A stretch of 64,000 bases of DNA from Candidatus Stoquefichus sp. Its GTDB lineage: Bacteria; Bacillota_I; Bacilli_A; Erysipelotrichales; Coprobacillaceae. This document shows, in pieces, positions 16,911-24,899 of this stretch (the first letter of the stretch is position 1; each line of letters opens with the position of its first letter). The DNA is taken from NCBI GenBank assembly GCA_021768625.1, contig JAETUM010000007.1, positions 1 through 64,000 of the forward strand, in the 5' to 3' direction. Position numbers and translations under genes: made by a program. The notes beneath the pieces were generated by a model. The model saw only the letters and a list, made by a program, of their open reading frames with translations. It ran no database searches and was not told where the DNA came from.

Positions 16911-17375
16911 TTATTTTCGTTCTAATGTACTTTTAATTACTTTGTTTATGCTTGAAATATTTTTATGAGCAAGATCAAGAAACATACTTTTATATTTTTC
17001 ATCCTCTATATTTAAAACGTGTTGAATTTCAACAATTATATCGTAAACAAGTTTTTGGTTATCGTCAGTTTGTTTGAGTATTGATAAAGCAAGGTTTGCT
17101 AATTGATCAGGAAGTCCATCTCTTATTGCTTCCATTATCTCCATATCTTCCCATATCATTTTTTCTTTAATATCAGTTTCACCCCGCAAATAAGCACCAG
17201 AAACATTAAAATAATTTTCTAATATAGCCATACTTTTAGAATTTGGCTCACGTCGTGAATTTTCATAAGCAATAATAGCAGAAAGGCTGATACCAGTTTC
17301 ATCTGCAAGTTTTTTTTGAGTAAGATGTGCCTCATTTCTTAATTTTTTAATAGTTAATGCAATTTTGTTTCCCAT
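16911..17375 (-). CDS. Phage repressor, XRE (CI-like)
   Basis: 154 aa. Residues ~5-65 are a Cro/C1 helix-turn-helix (HLTQKKLADETGISLSAIIAYENSRREPN); the remainder is a helical dimerisation region without the Ser/Lys protease of LexA-type CI repressors, so induction would not use RecA-stimulated self-cleavage. It is divergent from the Cro-like gene across a 150-bp control region with three identical-type operators. It probably keeps the prophage silent. Confidence 0.85.
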   Translation of the reverse strand: MGNKIALTIKKLRNEAHLTQKKLADETGISLSAIIAYENSRREPNSKSMAILENYFNVSGAYLRGETDIKEKMIWEDMEIMEAIRDGLPDQLANLALSILKQTDDNQKLVYDIIVEIQHVLNIEDEKYKSMFLDLAHKNISSINKVIKSTLERK

Positions 17376-17415
17376 TTCATATCACCCTTTTCTCTAAAGA
17401 GTAGTATAACAAATA

Positions 17416-17508
17416 ATTATACGTACGTAAAATATAAAATAAATAATTTATATTTGACTTGTACGAAGGTATAATGTATAATACAATTAAGTTAGACGAA
17501 CGTATAAT
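17416..17508. promoter_or_regulatory. Lysogeny switch: three operators and early promoter
   Basis: The 13-bp word ATTATACNTNCGT occurs at 17416-17428 (plus) and, inverted, at 17463-17475 and 17496-17508. The early promoter TTGACT-17-TATAAT (17454-17482) contains the second site, and the third lies at the transcript start. The first site sits toward the repressor gene, where it could serve autoregulation. This layout matches a CI/Cro switch. Confidence 0.8.
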
Positions 17509-17525
17509 AAAAAGAGGTGATTTAT

Positions 17526-17732
17526 ATGTTAGTGGCAAAAAAGAATGAAATAAGAAAAAAAAGGATATCTTTACGTTTAAGTCAACGTCAATTATCAATT
17601 AAAGCTGGTTTACCAGATAATGCAATATGTAGAATTGAAAATGAAAATTTTAATTCAATTTATCCAATTAGAGCGAAAGCAATAGCTGAGGCATTGAATT
17701 GTTCTATACATGAATTATTCGAGGAAATATAG
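17526..17732 (+). CDS. Cro/Ner-like XRE protein
   Basis: 68 aa, a single helix-turn-helix (LRLSQRQLSIKAGLPDNAICRIE) with a short C-terminal dimer helix. The ATG at 17526 follows GAGGTGATTTAT; a GTG at 17517 is in frame. It is the first gene of the rightward early operon and the expected counter-repressor. Confidence 0.8.
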   Translation: MLVAKKNEIRKKRISLRLSQRQLSIKAGLPDNAICRIENENFNSIYPIRAKAIAEALNCSIHELFEEI

Positions 17733-17746
17733 AAAGGAGTAAAAAA

Positions 17747-18523
17747 ATGATTATTTTTTATGCTGATAGTGTAAACGATGCTTATCAAAAATTAAATGCA
17801 AAAGAATTTAATGAAGATATTAGAGGTTATTTATTAAGTAATAGAAATTGCATTGATAAAAATAATATTCTAAATCACTTTGAGTTGGATGCCTATGATG
17901 TTCATATTCAATCAAATGACTTAATTACTCAAAGTTCAAGATTAGCAATAGCATTTAAAACAGTGATTCTAGATGAATTTGATAAAATGTTTAATTCACT
18001 AACTTCAAATATTAGTTTTGAAAGTGAAAAACTCAACTATTCAGAAATAAATTTGAAAATAAATACTTTTAAGGAGAACTTAAAAATATTGAGGAAAGAA
18101 TATTCTTTAACTCAAAGAGAATTAGCAAAACAGCTCAATTTATCTGAGGAAACTATAAAAAATTATGAAGCAGGCAGAAGAGAACCTACTGGAAAAATTT
18201 TATGTAAATTATCTATTTTCTTTAAAGTTAATCCAATAGAGTTTATAGGTTTGTCGTTAGAAAATGATATAGATGATAATATCATTAACTTAGAATTTAT
18301 GGATATTGGAACGAAAATTCGTAATCAGCGAAAGAAAATGAACTTAAGTCAAATAGAGTTAGCACAATTATTACATATAGATCAAACAGCAGTTAGTCAG
18401 TGGGAAACTGGTAGAACAAAACCTAGTATGAATAGTTTGATTGAATTGGCTGAAATTTTAGAATGCGAAATTAGTGATTTAGTTGGGATAGATAAAAATC
18501 AAAGAAAGAGGAAAATAGAATGA
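17747..18523 (+). CDS. Regulator with tandem XRE helix-turn-helix domains
   Basis: 258 aa. An N-terminal ~95-residue region of unknown fold is followed by two complete Cro/C1 domains at ~107-165 (EYSLTQRELAKQLNLSEETI) and ~188-250 (KMNLSQIELAQLLHIDQTAV). Two domains on one chain would allow binding of adjacent half-sites. It is in the early operon 14 bp after the Cro-like gene and overlaps the next small gene by ATGA. Its target is unknown. Confidence 0.75.
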   Translation: MIIFYADSVNDAYQKLNAKEFNEDIRGYLLSNRNCIDKNNILNHFELDAYDVHIQSNDLITQSSRLAIAFKTVILDEFDKMFNSLTSNISFESEKLNYSEINLKINTFKENLKILRKEYSLTQRELAKQLNLSEETIKNYEAGRREPTGKILCKLSIFFKVNPIEFIGLSLENDIDDNIINLEFMDIGTKIRNQRKKMNLSQIELAQLLHIDQTAVSQWETGRTKPSMNSLIELAEILECEISDLVGIDKNQRKRKIE

Positions 18524-18666
18524 AAATATATGGAACATATAGAAATAAGACAGTTAGCAGAACAGTTTTTAGCAAGATTCAAGCATATGCAACTATTAAT
18601 CAAATGATAAGAGATGGAATAATAGATATTAATTGTGATTTTAGTCAATTAGATCAGTTACTTTAG
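18520..18666 (+). CDS. 48-aa early phage protein
   Basis: MKIYGTYRNKTVSRTVFSKI and onward to DFSQLDQLL. The ATG overlaps the previous stop (ATGA) and follows an AAAGAGG site. Not recognised. Its stop codon touches the first stem of RNA motif copy 1. Confidence 0.55.
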   Translation: MKIYGTYRNKTVSRTVFSKIQAYATINQMIRDGIIDINCDFSQLDQLL

Positions 18667-18737
18667 ACATTGGATTAATACCAATGTCAGCCTTAATGCA
18701 ACCAAAGACGGTCACAAGTCCGAAAAATGCAGAGTGA
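18666..18737 (+). ncRNA. Repeated structured RNA-like motif, copy 1 (upstream of MuA)
   Basis: Hairpin GACATTGG / CCAATGTC (18666-18688), then TGCA (18697-18700) pairing with TGCA (18728-18731) around an inner CGG / CCG stem (18709-18711 / 18720-18722) that closes the loop TCACAAGT. A conserved GAGTGA follows and the MuA ribosome site is 4 bp further on. The same architecture with compensating changes occurs at 21987 and 24805. Confidence 0.75.
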
Positions 18738-18753
18738 GGTGGGAGGTGTTGAT

Positions 18754-20688
18754 GTGGAGACATTAAGTGTAAATGAATATGCAAACATTAAAGGATGTAC
18801 TCCTAGAAATATCCGAAAGTTGATAACAAAAGGAAAAATAAAGGCTATTCCAACAATTAATCAAAAAAATAAAAAAGTGTTTCAAATTCCATTTGATTTC
18901 TTAAATGATGAAGAACAGGCTAAATATTATGAATCAAAAGGAATCATTAAAAGCGAGATTAAAGTATCTAGTACTGAAGCACTTGAAGATATGACTCCTG
19001 AAGAAAGAGAAGAATGTATTTTTTGGGAAAAGGTTGTTAAGGAGTGGCAATTATACAGGAGTAAAGAAGGTGTAAAGAGTAAGGAAGATGTTGATAATCT
19101 GTTCATTACAAAGATGAAACTTGAATATCCTAGCATTGATATTTCTTATGATATTTTACGAAGAAAATACATTGCTTTGAAAAATGAGGATTTAAAAGGT
19201 CTTATTGATAAAAGAGGAAAAGCCAAAAAAGGTTATTCTAAAATCAATAATGAAGTTATACGAGTATATTTAAGTTTTTATTTAGATCAAGCTAATCATT
19301 CTCAAAAGAAATGTTATGAGTATACAAAAGATTTTCTTAGAGGTGAAGGAAAAGATGAACTGGTGGATAGCATACCATCCTATACAACCTTTACAAGATA
19401 TATTAAAAATAAAATACCTGATGGACTTATAATTCTTGGAAGATATGGAGAAAAAGCCTTTGATGATAAATGTGCGCCTTACATTGTAAGAAGTTATGAT
19501 GATATGGAATCTAATGATTACTGGATTGGTGATAACCATACAATAGATGTCCTTATTGGTGACACTGGAAATCAATTTAAATTATATTTAACAGCTTTTA
19601 TGGATGCACGAAGTGGAGTTATTACTTGTGTATATTTAACAGATAATCCTTCATCACAAGCTTCCATATATTCTTTGAGAAGAGGGATAATTAAGTATGG
19701 AATACCTAAAAATGTATATCTAGATAATGGTAGAGAGTTCTTAACTTTTGATTTTGGTGGTAGAGGTCACAGAGCAAAGAAAAATGATGATAGATATGCT
19801 CCTCCTCCAATACTTGAACGTTTAGGGATTAATATGGTCAATGCCATTGTAAGAAATGCAAAAGCCAAAACTATTGAAAGAAGATTTCTAGATTTTAAAA
19901 ATAATATTTCTAAGCTATTTACTACTTATATTGGTGGAAATGTAATAGAAAGACCAGAGATATTGAAGGTTGAGTTAAAAAATGGAAATATTCCTGATAG
20001 AGAAACATTCATTAAACAGATAGAGGATCTTATTGAATATTATCTTAATTATGAACCGTATAATGGCTCAGTGGCAAAAGATAGAGGTAAGAGAAAAATT
20101 GATGTATATAAAGAAAACTTACATACTAAGATTATGGCTACTGATGAAGATTTAAGCTTAATGATGTTAAGGTCTACAAGAACTCAAAAGGTCACAAGAA
20201 ATGGAGTGCATCTTAATATTAAAGGAGCGAAAATCAACTATAGAAATAATGATTTAGTTATGCAGTGTTTAAATAAAGAAGTTTATTTAAGATATGATCC
20301 TGATGATTTAAGCAAGGTAAGAATTTATGATCTTGATGATAGATTTATTATAGAGGCTGAAAGAATTACACCATTACCTTATGGGGCTAGTCAAGAAGAT
20401 GTTAAAAAAGCAATGGCTGAAACAAGGTCTGTCAAGAAAGCAACTAAACAAGTTCTCAAACATAGTGTTATTGAAGGAATCGATAGGAATACAGCACTTG
20501 AATTAATACTTAAAAAAGTTGAAGAAAATAAGAAAACTGATGTTGCAGATGCTGGATTAAAAGATATTGTTGTTAAAAGTGCAGATGAAACACCATTACT
20601 ATATCAAATGCCAGTCATTGATCTAGAAAAAATGAATAAAAACTCGTTGATAAGAAAGGGAGGATATGAAAATGTCAACAACAGTTAA
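18754..20688 (+). CDS. MuA-like DDE transposase
   Basis: 644 aa from the GTG at 18754, chosen because GGGAGG lies 7 nt upstream; the ATG at 18727 is inside the RNA motif. It catalyses integration and replicative transposition. Residues ~5-50 form the Mu-type winged-helix end-binding domain (SVNEYANIKGCTPRNIRKLI). The RNase H-like core has Asp260 (GDNHTID), Asp324 (YLDNGREF) and Glu375 (AKTIERRF), with spacing close to MuA. The Mu C-terminal beta-barrel (~455-540) and a helical tail that contacts MuB follow. The MuB-like gene overlaps its last 17 bp. Confidence 0.95.
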   Translation: METLSVNEYANIKGCTPRNIRKLITKGKIKAIPTINQKNKKVFQIPFDFLNDEEQAKYYESKGIIKSEIKVSSTEALEDMTPEEREECIFWEKVVKEWQLYRSKEGVKSKEDVDNLFITKMKLEYPSIDISYDILRRKYIALKNEDLKGLIDKRGKAKKGYSKINNEVIRVYLSFYLDQANHSQKKCYEYTKDFLRGEGKDELVDSIPSYTTFTRYIKNKIPDGLIILGRYGEKAFDDKCAPYIVRSYDDMESNDYWIGDNHTIDVLIGDTGNQFKLYLTAFMDARSGVITCVYLTDNPSSQASIYSLRRGIIKYGIPKNVYLDNGREFLTFDFGGRGHRAKKNDDRYAPPPILERLGINMVNAIVRNAKAKTIERRFLDFKNNISKLFTTYIGGNVIERPEILKVELKNGNIPDRETFIKQIEDLIEYYLNYEPYNGSVAKDRGKRKIDVYKENLHTKIMATDEDLSLMMLRSTRTQKVTRNGVHLNIKGAKINYRNNDLVMQCLNKEVYLRYDPDDLSKVRIYDLDDRFIIEAERITPLPYGASQEDVKKAMAETRSVKKATKQVLKHSVIEGIDRNTALELILKKVEENKKTDVADAGLKDIVVKSADETPLLYQMPVIDLEKMNKNSLIRKGGYENVNNS

Positions 20689-21616
20689 ACAAAGATTAGA
20701 AAATCACATGAAAGAGAGTGGAATTTCTCAGGCAAGAATTGCTCCACTCATGGGAGTGAGCATGTCAGCATTATCTCAGTACCGTAATAATAAGTATAAA
20801 GGTGATGAGAAAGCAATAGAAGTGAAAATTGTAGAGTATCTCAACACTGTTGAACAACAAAAGACAATGCAAGAGAAGATTAAAGAGTATAAGGGGGATG
20901 AAGATTATATTCCAATATCCACCAGTGAAGATGTTTACAAAATGATTAGATATGCTCAATTGAATGGTGGTATTGCAGTAGCACATGGAGATGCTGGAAT
21001 AGGAAAGACTAAAGCTGCACAGAAATTTGTAAGAGAGAATCCAACACAAGCTATTTACATAGAAGCGTCTCCTATATCTGGAACACTTACAAATATGTTA
21101 AGAATGTTAGCAAGAGCTTTAAAGCTCCCACAGTCAACAAATAAATTCAATCTGATGATGGATATTAGAGATAAATTGGAAGGAACAAACAGAGTCATCA
21201 TTATTGATGAGGCTCAACATTTAAAACTATCTGCAATAGAGCAGATAAGAACACTTGCTGATCCTAATAGTATAACAGGAACTAAGGGTGTAGGGATTGT
21301 TTTTATAGGAAATACAGAGGTTTACTCACGTATGAAGGGAAAACAAGAGGCACAGTTTGCTCAATTGTTTTCTAGGATAAAGATGAGTAGATACTATACA
21401 ACATTTAATGTCAAAGAAGAGGATGTTGAAATGCTTTTTCCAACATTAAAGGAAAAAGGAATGAAAAAAGAATTAGGCTTTCTAATGAGTGTATGTAAAT
21501 CAAAATGGGGAATCAGAGGAGCAACTAATGTATATGAAAATGCTATTAATAATGAAGATATCAGTTTTGATGGCTTGTTTGCAATGGCTAGAACATTAGG
21601 AATAGAGGTGATTTAA
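20672..21616 (+). CDS. MuB-like AAA+ target-DNA ATPase
   Basis: About 314 aa. An N-terminal XRE-type helix-turn-helix (~18-40, SQARIAPLMGVSMSALSQYR) is followed by an AAA+ domain with Walker A GDAGIGKT (106-113), Walker B RVIIIDEAQH (~178) and a sensor-like GNTEVY. MuB polymerises on DNA, directs target choice and confers immunity. The ATG at 20672 has GGGAGG 8 nt upstream. Overlap with the transposase gene indicates coupled translation. Confidence 0.93.
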   Translation: MSTTVKQRLENHMKESGISQARIAPLMGVSMSALSQYRNNKYKGDEKAIEVKIVEYLNTVEQQKTMQEKIKEYKGDEDYIPISTSEDVYKMIRYAQLNGGIAVAHGDAGIGKTKAAQKFVRENPTQAIYIEASPISGTLTNMLRMLARALKLPQSTNKFNLMMDIRDKLEGTNRVIIIDEAQHLKLSAIEQIRTLADPNSITGTKGVGIVFIGNTEVYSRMKGKQEAQFAQLFSRIKMSRYYTTFNVKEEDVEMLFPTLKEKGMKKELGFLMSVCKSKWGIRGATNVYENAINNEDISFDGLFAMARTLGIEVI

Positions 21617-21703
21617 ATGGATTGGAGAGTTCAAATTACTTTGATTATAAGTGCTACGATTGTTACTTTGTGTATTTTAGGAAATAGAAAGGAAAATAAA
21701 TAA
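21617..21703 (+). CDS. 28-aa membrane miniprotein
   Basis: One TM helix (VQITLIISATIVTLCILG) with GAGGTGAT ribosome site directly after MuB and a 1-bp gap to the next gene. Function unknown. Confidence 0.45.
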   Translation: MDWRVQITLIISATIVTLCILGNRKENK

Positions 21704-21704
21704 G

Positions 21705-21998
21705 ATGAAAAAATTAAGAGTAAAAAGTAATGTCATATTAATGCTTTTAGGAATTATAGTTGGATTTTTGATTTCAATGATTCTCAAAGAGCTATCAATG
21801 AAATATATATTTATGTTCATAGCTTTGCTATTTCTAATGACTATGAGTTTGTCATGGGTTATTACAAATGAATTTGATCTAAAAATTATGAATGCATATG
21901 AAAGAGGAATACAATCTGCTAAAAACCTATCTCCTAAACATATGAATTGTAAATGTGGTCCTAATCCATATGCTAATGAGGATAAAGAGAGCATTTAG
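21705..21998 (+). CDS. Two-helix membrane protein of the early region
   Basis: 97 aa with two TM helices (~9-27 and ~32-51) and a cytosolic tail with a Cys pair (NCKCGPNPY). It follows an AAGG site. Not recognised. Its stop codon lies in the loop and stem of RNA motif copy 2. Confidence 0.6.
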   Translation: MKKLRVKSNVILMLLGIIVGFLISMILKELSMKYIFMFIALLFLMTMSLSWVITNEFDLKIMNAYERGIQSAKNLSPKHMNCKCGPNPYANEDKESI

Positions 21999-22053
21999 CT
22001 CTCCAGTAATGTAGCCAACGAAGGTCACAAGCCCTTGAGTAATACAGAGTGAT
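21987..22053 (+). ncRNA. Repeated structured RNA-like motif, copy 2
   Basis: Hairpin GAGAGC / GCTCTC (21987-21992 / 21998-22003) includes the stop codon of the 97-aa gene. TGTA (22010-22013) pairs with TACA (22043-22046), a double compensating change relative to the TGCA/TGCA of the other copies. Inner stem AAGG / CCTT closes the loop TCACAAGC. GAGTGA and the GGAGGTGAGG ribosome site of the next gene follow. Confidence 0.75.
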
Positions 22054-22066
22054 GGAGGTGAGGAAA

Positions 22067-22225
22067 ATGAAACGTTCATGTTTAAATTGTACACATTGTA
22101 AATATGTTGGATTGTTTTGTAATTCAAGTTTTAAGTGTGCAAAGAAAATTATCTTCTTTGATAATCATACATTTATAAGAAGTATATTTTGTAGATTTTA
22201 TAAACTAAAGGAGCATATAAAATGA
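22067..22225 (+). CDS. 52-aa cysteine-rich miniprotein
   Basis: Six Cys residues (5, 8, 11, 18, 24, 42), beginning CLNCTHCKY, suggest a small metal-binding fold. It has a strong GGAGGTGAGG site right after RNA motif copy 2 and ends in an ATGA overlap with the next gene. Not recognised. Confidence 0.55.
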   Translation: MKRSCLNCTHCKYVGLFCNSSFKCAKKIIFFDNHTFIRSIFCRFYKLKEHIK

Positions 22226-22311
22226 CAGTAATAACAGATGATTTTATAGCATCACAGAGTGAATACAACAATCATATATGGATAGAGATAAAAGTAAAAA
22301 ATGTACTGTAA
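22222..22311 (+). CDS. 29-aa short gene
   Basis: It starts in the ATGA overlap with GGAG 9 nt upstream and encodes MTVITDDFIASQ to VKNVL. It is too short to classify and may be a coupled miniprotein or a decayed gene. Confidence 0.3.
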   Translation: MTVITDDFIASQSEYNNHIWIEIKVKNVL

Positions 22312-22386
22312 AGAATATAGGATAAAAATTATTTACTGACAAAATATGCAAATAACAGAATTTGTTATAAATGTGGAGGAACAAAA

Positions 22387-23088
22387 ATGAATAAAGATTT
22401 TGAAATGATGTGGAAGAAGATATTTGAAAATCATGTTGCTACTGTACAAGAAATAGATAAAGATACACAAATTCTTTCATGGAAAGAAGATGGAACTATT
22501 GTTTACTCTTTAGAATTCATATTTAGAGAAAATAAAGTCTATGTTGGTGGAGATTTAGGTTATGGAACATTTTTTACAACATGGATTCCAAGATGGAATT
22601 CAGATTGGGAACATATTAATCCTAGTTACTTTGCAGAAAAATGTGTATGCATTAAAAATGAAAGGTATGTATGGGATGAAGAACAAGCATTATCCAATTT
22701 AAAGAAAGAGTATGAAAGTTCATTATCTGACAAATATAGTGAAAGTGAATTTGAAGGAATATTCAATCAAGTTGAGGAGCTAGCTGATAGTTGGAATGAT
22801 GATTGGGTATTAGTAGAAGATGAAGATGTGTTTATTGAAAATGAGAATAACATTGAATATTTAAAACAAATGTGGTGTGTAATTAAAACTTTAAGATGTA
22901 CTAGTACACAAGAAGAGTATGTATATACATTACAAAATGATCATGATTTTAGTGACTTTAATGATTTTTGGGAATGGGGATATAATGTTGGACGAAAACT
23001 TAATGGATATTTTTCAATTTGGATTATTGCATTGAGAATGGCAAAACAACAACTTCTAAATAATCATATGAAGATAGAGGACATGTAA
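22387..23088 (+). CDS. Hypothetical early phage protein, Trp/acid-rich
   Basis: 233 aa with strong TGGAGGAAC site. Rich in Trp, Asp and Glu (FFTTWIPRWNSDWEHI, DSWNDDWVLVEDEDVF); the low charge balance is typical of DNA-mimic or host-takeover proteins, but no family is recognised. The stop is adjacent to the HAD gene start, so expression is coupled. Confidence 0.55.
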   Translation: MNKDFEMMWKKIFENHVATVQEIDKDTQILSWKEDGTIVYSLEFIFRENKVYVGGDLGYGTFFTTWIPRWNSDWEHINPSYFAEKCVCIKNERYVWDEEQALSNLKKEYESSLSDKYSESEFEGIFNQVEELADSWNDDWVLVEDEDVFIENENNIEYLKQMWCVIKTLRCTSTQEEYVYTLQNDHDFSDFNDFWEWGYNVGRKLNGYFSIWIIALRMAKQQLLNNHMKIEDM

Positions 23089-23448
23089 ATGGATAAAAAA
23101 ATATATGCATTTGATTTTGATGGAACACTGGTAAGAAATTGTTTCCCAAATATAGGTACACCTATATCAAGTGTTATAAACTTAGCCATAAACTTAAAAG
23201 AAAAAGGACATTATATTATTCTCAATACGATGCGTGAAGGAAGATATCTTGATGAAGCATTGATATTTTGTAAAAAAATGGGATTAGAATTTGATGCAGT
23301 TAATGATAATTTGCCACATATGAAAAAATTCTATAAAAACAATCCAAGAAAGATATTTGCAAATTACTATATAGATGACCATAACTTATTCATAGAAGAA
23401 ATTAATAGATTGCTTCTTTTAGATGATTTTGAAAAAGGGGATGTTTAA
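23089..23448 (+). CDS. HAD-superfamily phosphatase-like protein
   Basis: 119 aa. The first motif FDFDGTLV (residues ~5-12) gives the nucleophile and acid/base Asp; a motif II-like LNTMRE and the late acidic pair in YYIDDHN complete a minimal HAD core without cap. Such small HAD proteins in phages act on nucleotides or 3'-phosphates; the substrate is not deducible. Confidence 0.75.
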   Translation: MDKKIYAFDFDGTLVRNCFPNIGTPISSVINLAINLKEKGHYIILNTMREGRYLDEALIFCKKMGLEFDAVNDNLPHMKKFYKNNPRKIFANYYIDDHNLFIEEINRLLLLDDFEKGDV

Positions 23449-23450
23449 AA

Positions 23451-23681
23451 ATGGAAGGTAAAGAATTTGTAACAAGACTTCTTAATGTAGAAAAATATAA
23501 AAAGATATATGAAGAAAATGCTTATTTTAGAAGACAAATAAATAATCTTAAAAATAAAGCTCGGATACATACACAGGACTTAATTGAATGTATGGTTTAT
23601 TTAAGTAATGAGCTTGTAGAAAAAGATTTTGACATGATTGATCATGCAGAACAAAGTTATTTGATGGAGGATATATTATGA
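23451..23681 (+). CDS. Hypothetical helical protein
   Basis: 76 aa, wholly helical and charged (YKKIYEENAYFRRQINNLKN), probably a short coiled coil. The start is 2 bp after the HAD stop and it overlaps the next gene by 4 bp. Not recognised. Confidence 0.5.
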   Translation: MEGKEFVTRLLNVEKYKKIYEENAYFRRQINNLKNKARIHTQDLIECMVYLSNELVEKDFDMIDHAEQSYLMEDIL

Positions 23682-24088
23682 GAATTAGAGATAGGATGTA
23701 TTTTGAACCAAGAGTTGTCACTGAGACAGGATATTTGAACTGGTATAACGAAAGATATTCAAGCAATGAACTTTTGCATCATGCTGAATCAACTGTTTAT
23801 GTAAGAGACAGTGGAAAACGTTTGTATATTTATGCTTTAACAAAAGATGATGGGACAATCGCAATGCTTAAAATTATTGATGAGATTGAAAAGAAAACAG
23901 AAAATACCTGTTATGGTTATAAATTTGGTGAAATTAATGTAGAAAAAGAACAAGAACTATTAAAAAAGATTAATCAATGCAAAACAGATTTACAATCAAC
24001 ATCATCTGCAAAAAGACAGAGAGATCTAAATAAGAATTTAAAAAGATTATATAAGCAGTTAAAGAAGGTACGTAGAAATGTTTCTTAA
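23678..24088 (+). CDS. Hypothetical protein with basic C-terminal coiled coil
   Basis: 136 aa. An N-terminal alpha/beta region is followed from ~90 by a Lys/Gln-rich helix ending in KRLYKQLKKVRRN. ATGA-type overlaps on both sides place it in the early operon. The basic tail may bind nucleic acid. Not recognised. Confidence 0.5.
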   Translation: MRIRDRMYFEPRVVTETGYLNWYNERYSSNELLHHAESTVYVRDSGKRLYIYALTKDDGTIAMLKIIDEIEKKTENTCYGYKFGEINVEKEQELLKKINQCKTDLQSTSSAKRQRDLNKNLKRLYKQLKKVRRNVS

Positions 24089-24683
24089 AAGAAATGTCTT
24101 ATTTAATATTATAGTTGTAGTAATTATGTTGATAAGTTGTTCTTATGTATGTTACCAATGTGAATTGTTAGAAGAAACGAGGGCATTAAGTAATATACAG
24201 TTTTTAAAGGATGTTATTAGTTATCATAAAACAATAAACTATTATGATATTCCTTTAGATCAAAAACATCAGGATTATATTATTTCAAAATGTAAAGAGA
24301 AAGATATTGATGTTGAGCTTGTACTGGCAGTGATGAAAGTAGAAAGTAATTACAATTTTGATATTATATCAAGAACGAATGATTATGGTGTGATGCAAGT
24401 CAATAAAATCAATCATAAATGGTTAAAAAAAGAATTAAATATAAATGATTTTCTTAGTTTTTATGATAATACAAATGCAGGCATACATATATTAAGTCAA
24501 TATAAGTGGTGTGAAAGTGAAACGCAAATGTTGATGTGTTATAACATGGGAGTTTCTGGAGCAAAGAGATTATGGAAAAAGGGAGTATATGAAACAACTT
24601 ACACAAAAAAAGTATTACAAGCAAAAAAAGAGATAGGAGATAAAAAATATGAAATCAAGATATTTTGTGGTAAAAACGCTTAA
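24078..24683 (+). CDS. Membrane-anchored lytic transglycosylase (SLT/goose-lysozyme fold)
   Basis: 201 aa. An N-terminal TM (VLFNIIVVVIMLISCSYVCY) precedes an SLT domain (~70-190) with catalytic Glu in VMKVESNYNF, the glycine turn DYGVMQVN, and MLMCYNMGVSGAKR. It cleaves peptidoglycan glycan strands outside the membrane. The gene is unusual in lying among early genes, 20 kb before holin and endolysin, which argues against a simple lysis role. Confidence 0.85.
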   Translation: MFLKRNVLFNIIVVVIMLISCSYVCYQCELLEETRALSNIQFLKDVISYHKTINYYDIPLDQKHQDYIISKCKEKDIDVELVLAVMKVESNYNFDIISRTNDYGVMQVNKINHKWLKKELNINDFLSFYDNTNAGIHILSQYKWCESETQMLMCYNMGVSGAKRLWKKGVYETTYTKKVLQAKKEIGDKKYEIKIFCGKNA

Positions 24684-24816
24684 TGGTGAAAAGAAATTTG
24701 CAAGAGTAAGTGATGAAATGACATCAGATGAGTTTAAAAAAATATTTATTGATGTTGCTAAAGAGGTGCATCCAATCACAAAAGAAGAATATAAAGCGTG
24801 TACTGGAGAGGAGTAA
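24649..24816 (+). CDS. 55-aa hypothetical protein
   Basis: Overlaps the transglycosylase gene by 35 bp and has GGAGATAAAAAAT upstream. Acidic, small (MKSRYFVVKTLNGEKKF...). The stop codon is in the loop of RNA motif copy 3. Not recognised. Confidence 0.5.
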   Translation: MKSRYFVVKTLNGEKKFARVSDEMTSDEFKKIFIDVAKEVHPITKEEYKACTGEE

Positions 24817-24873
24817 ACTCTCCTGCTTAATGCAACCAACGGAGGTCACAAGTCCTCGTATAATGCAGAGTGA
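24805..24873 (+). ncRNA. Repeated structured RNA-like motif, copy 3
   Basis: Hairpin GGAGAG / CTCTCC (24805-24810 / 24818-24823) with the upstream stop codon in the loop; TGCA (24831-24834) pairs with TGCA (24864-24867); inner GAGG / CCTC (24842-24845 / 24854-24857) closes TCACAAGT; GAGTGA follows. The AAGGAGG site of the AbrB-like gene is 12 bp further. Confidence 0.75.
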
Positions 24874-24899
24874 GCATATAAGAAAAGGAGGAAAAAAAG

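Noticed and set aside
20190-20198. GGTCACAAG inside the transposase gene, like the loop of the RNA motif
   Set aside because: No TGYA pairs, no inner stem complement and no 5' hairpin around it; explained by coding sequence.
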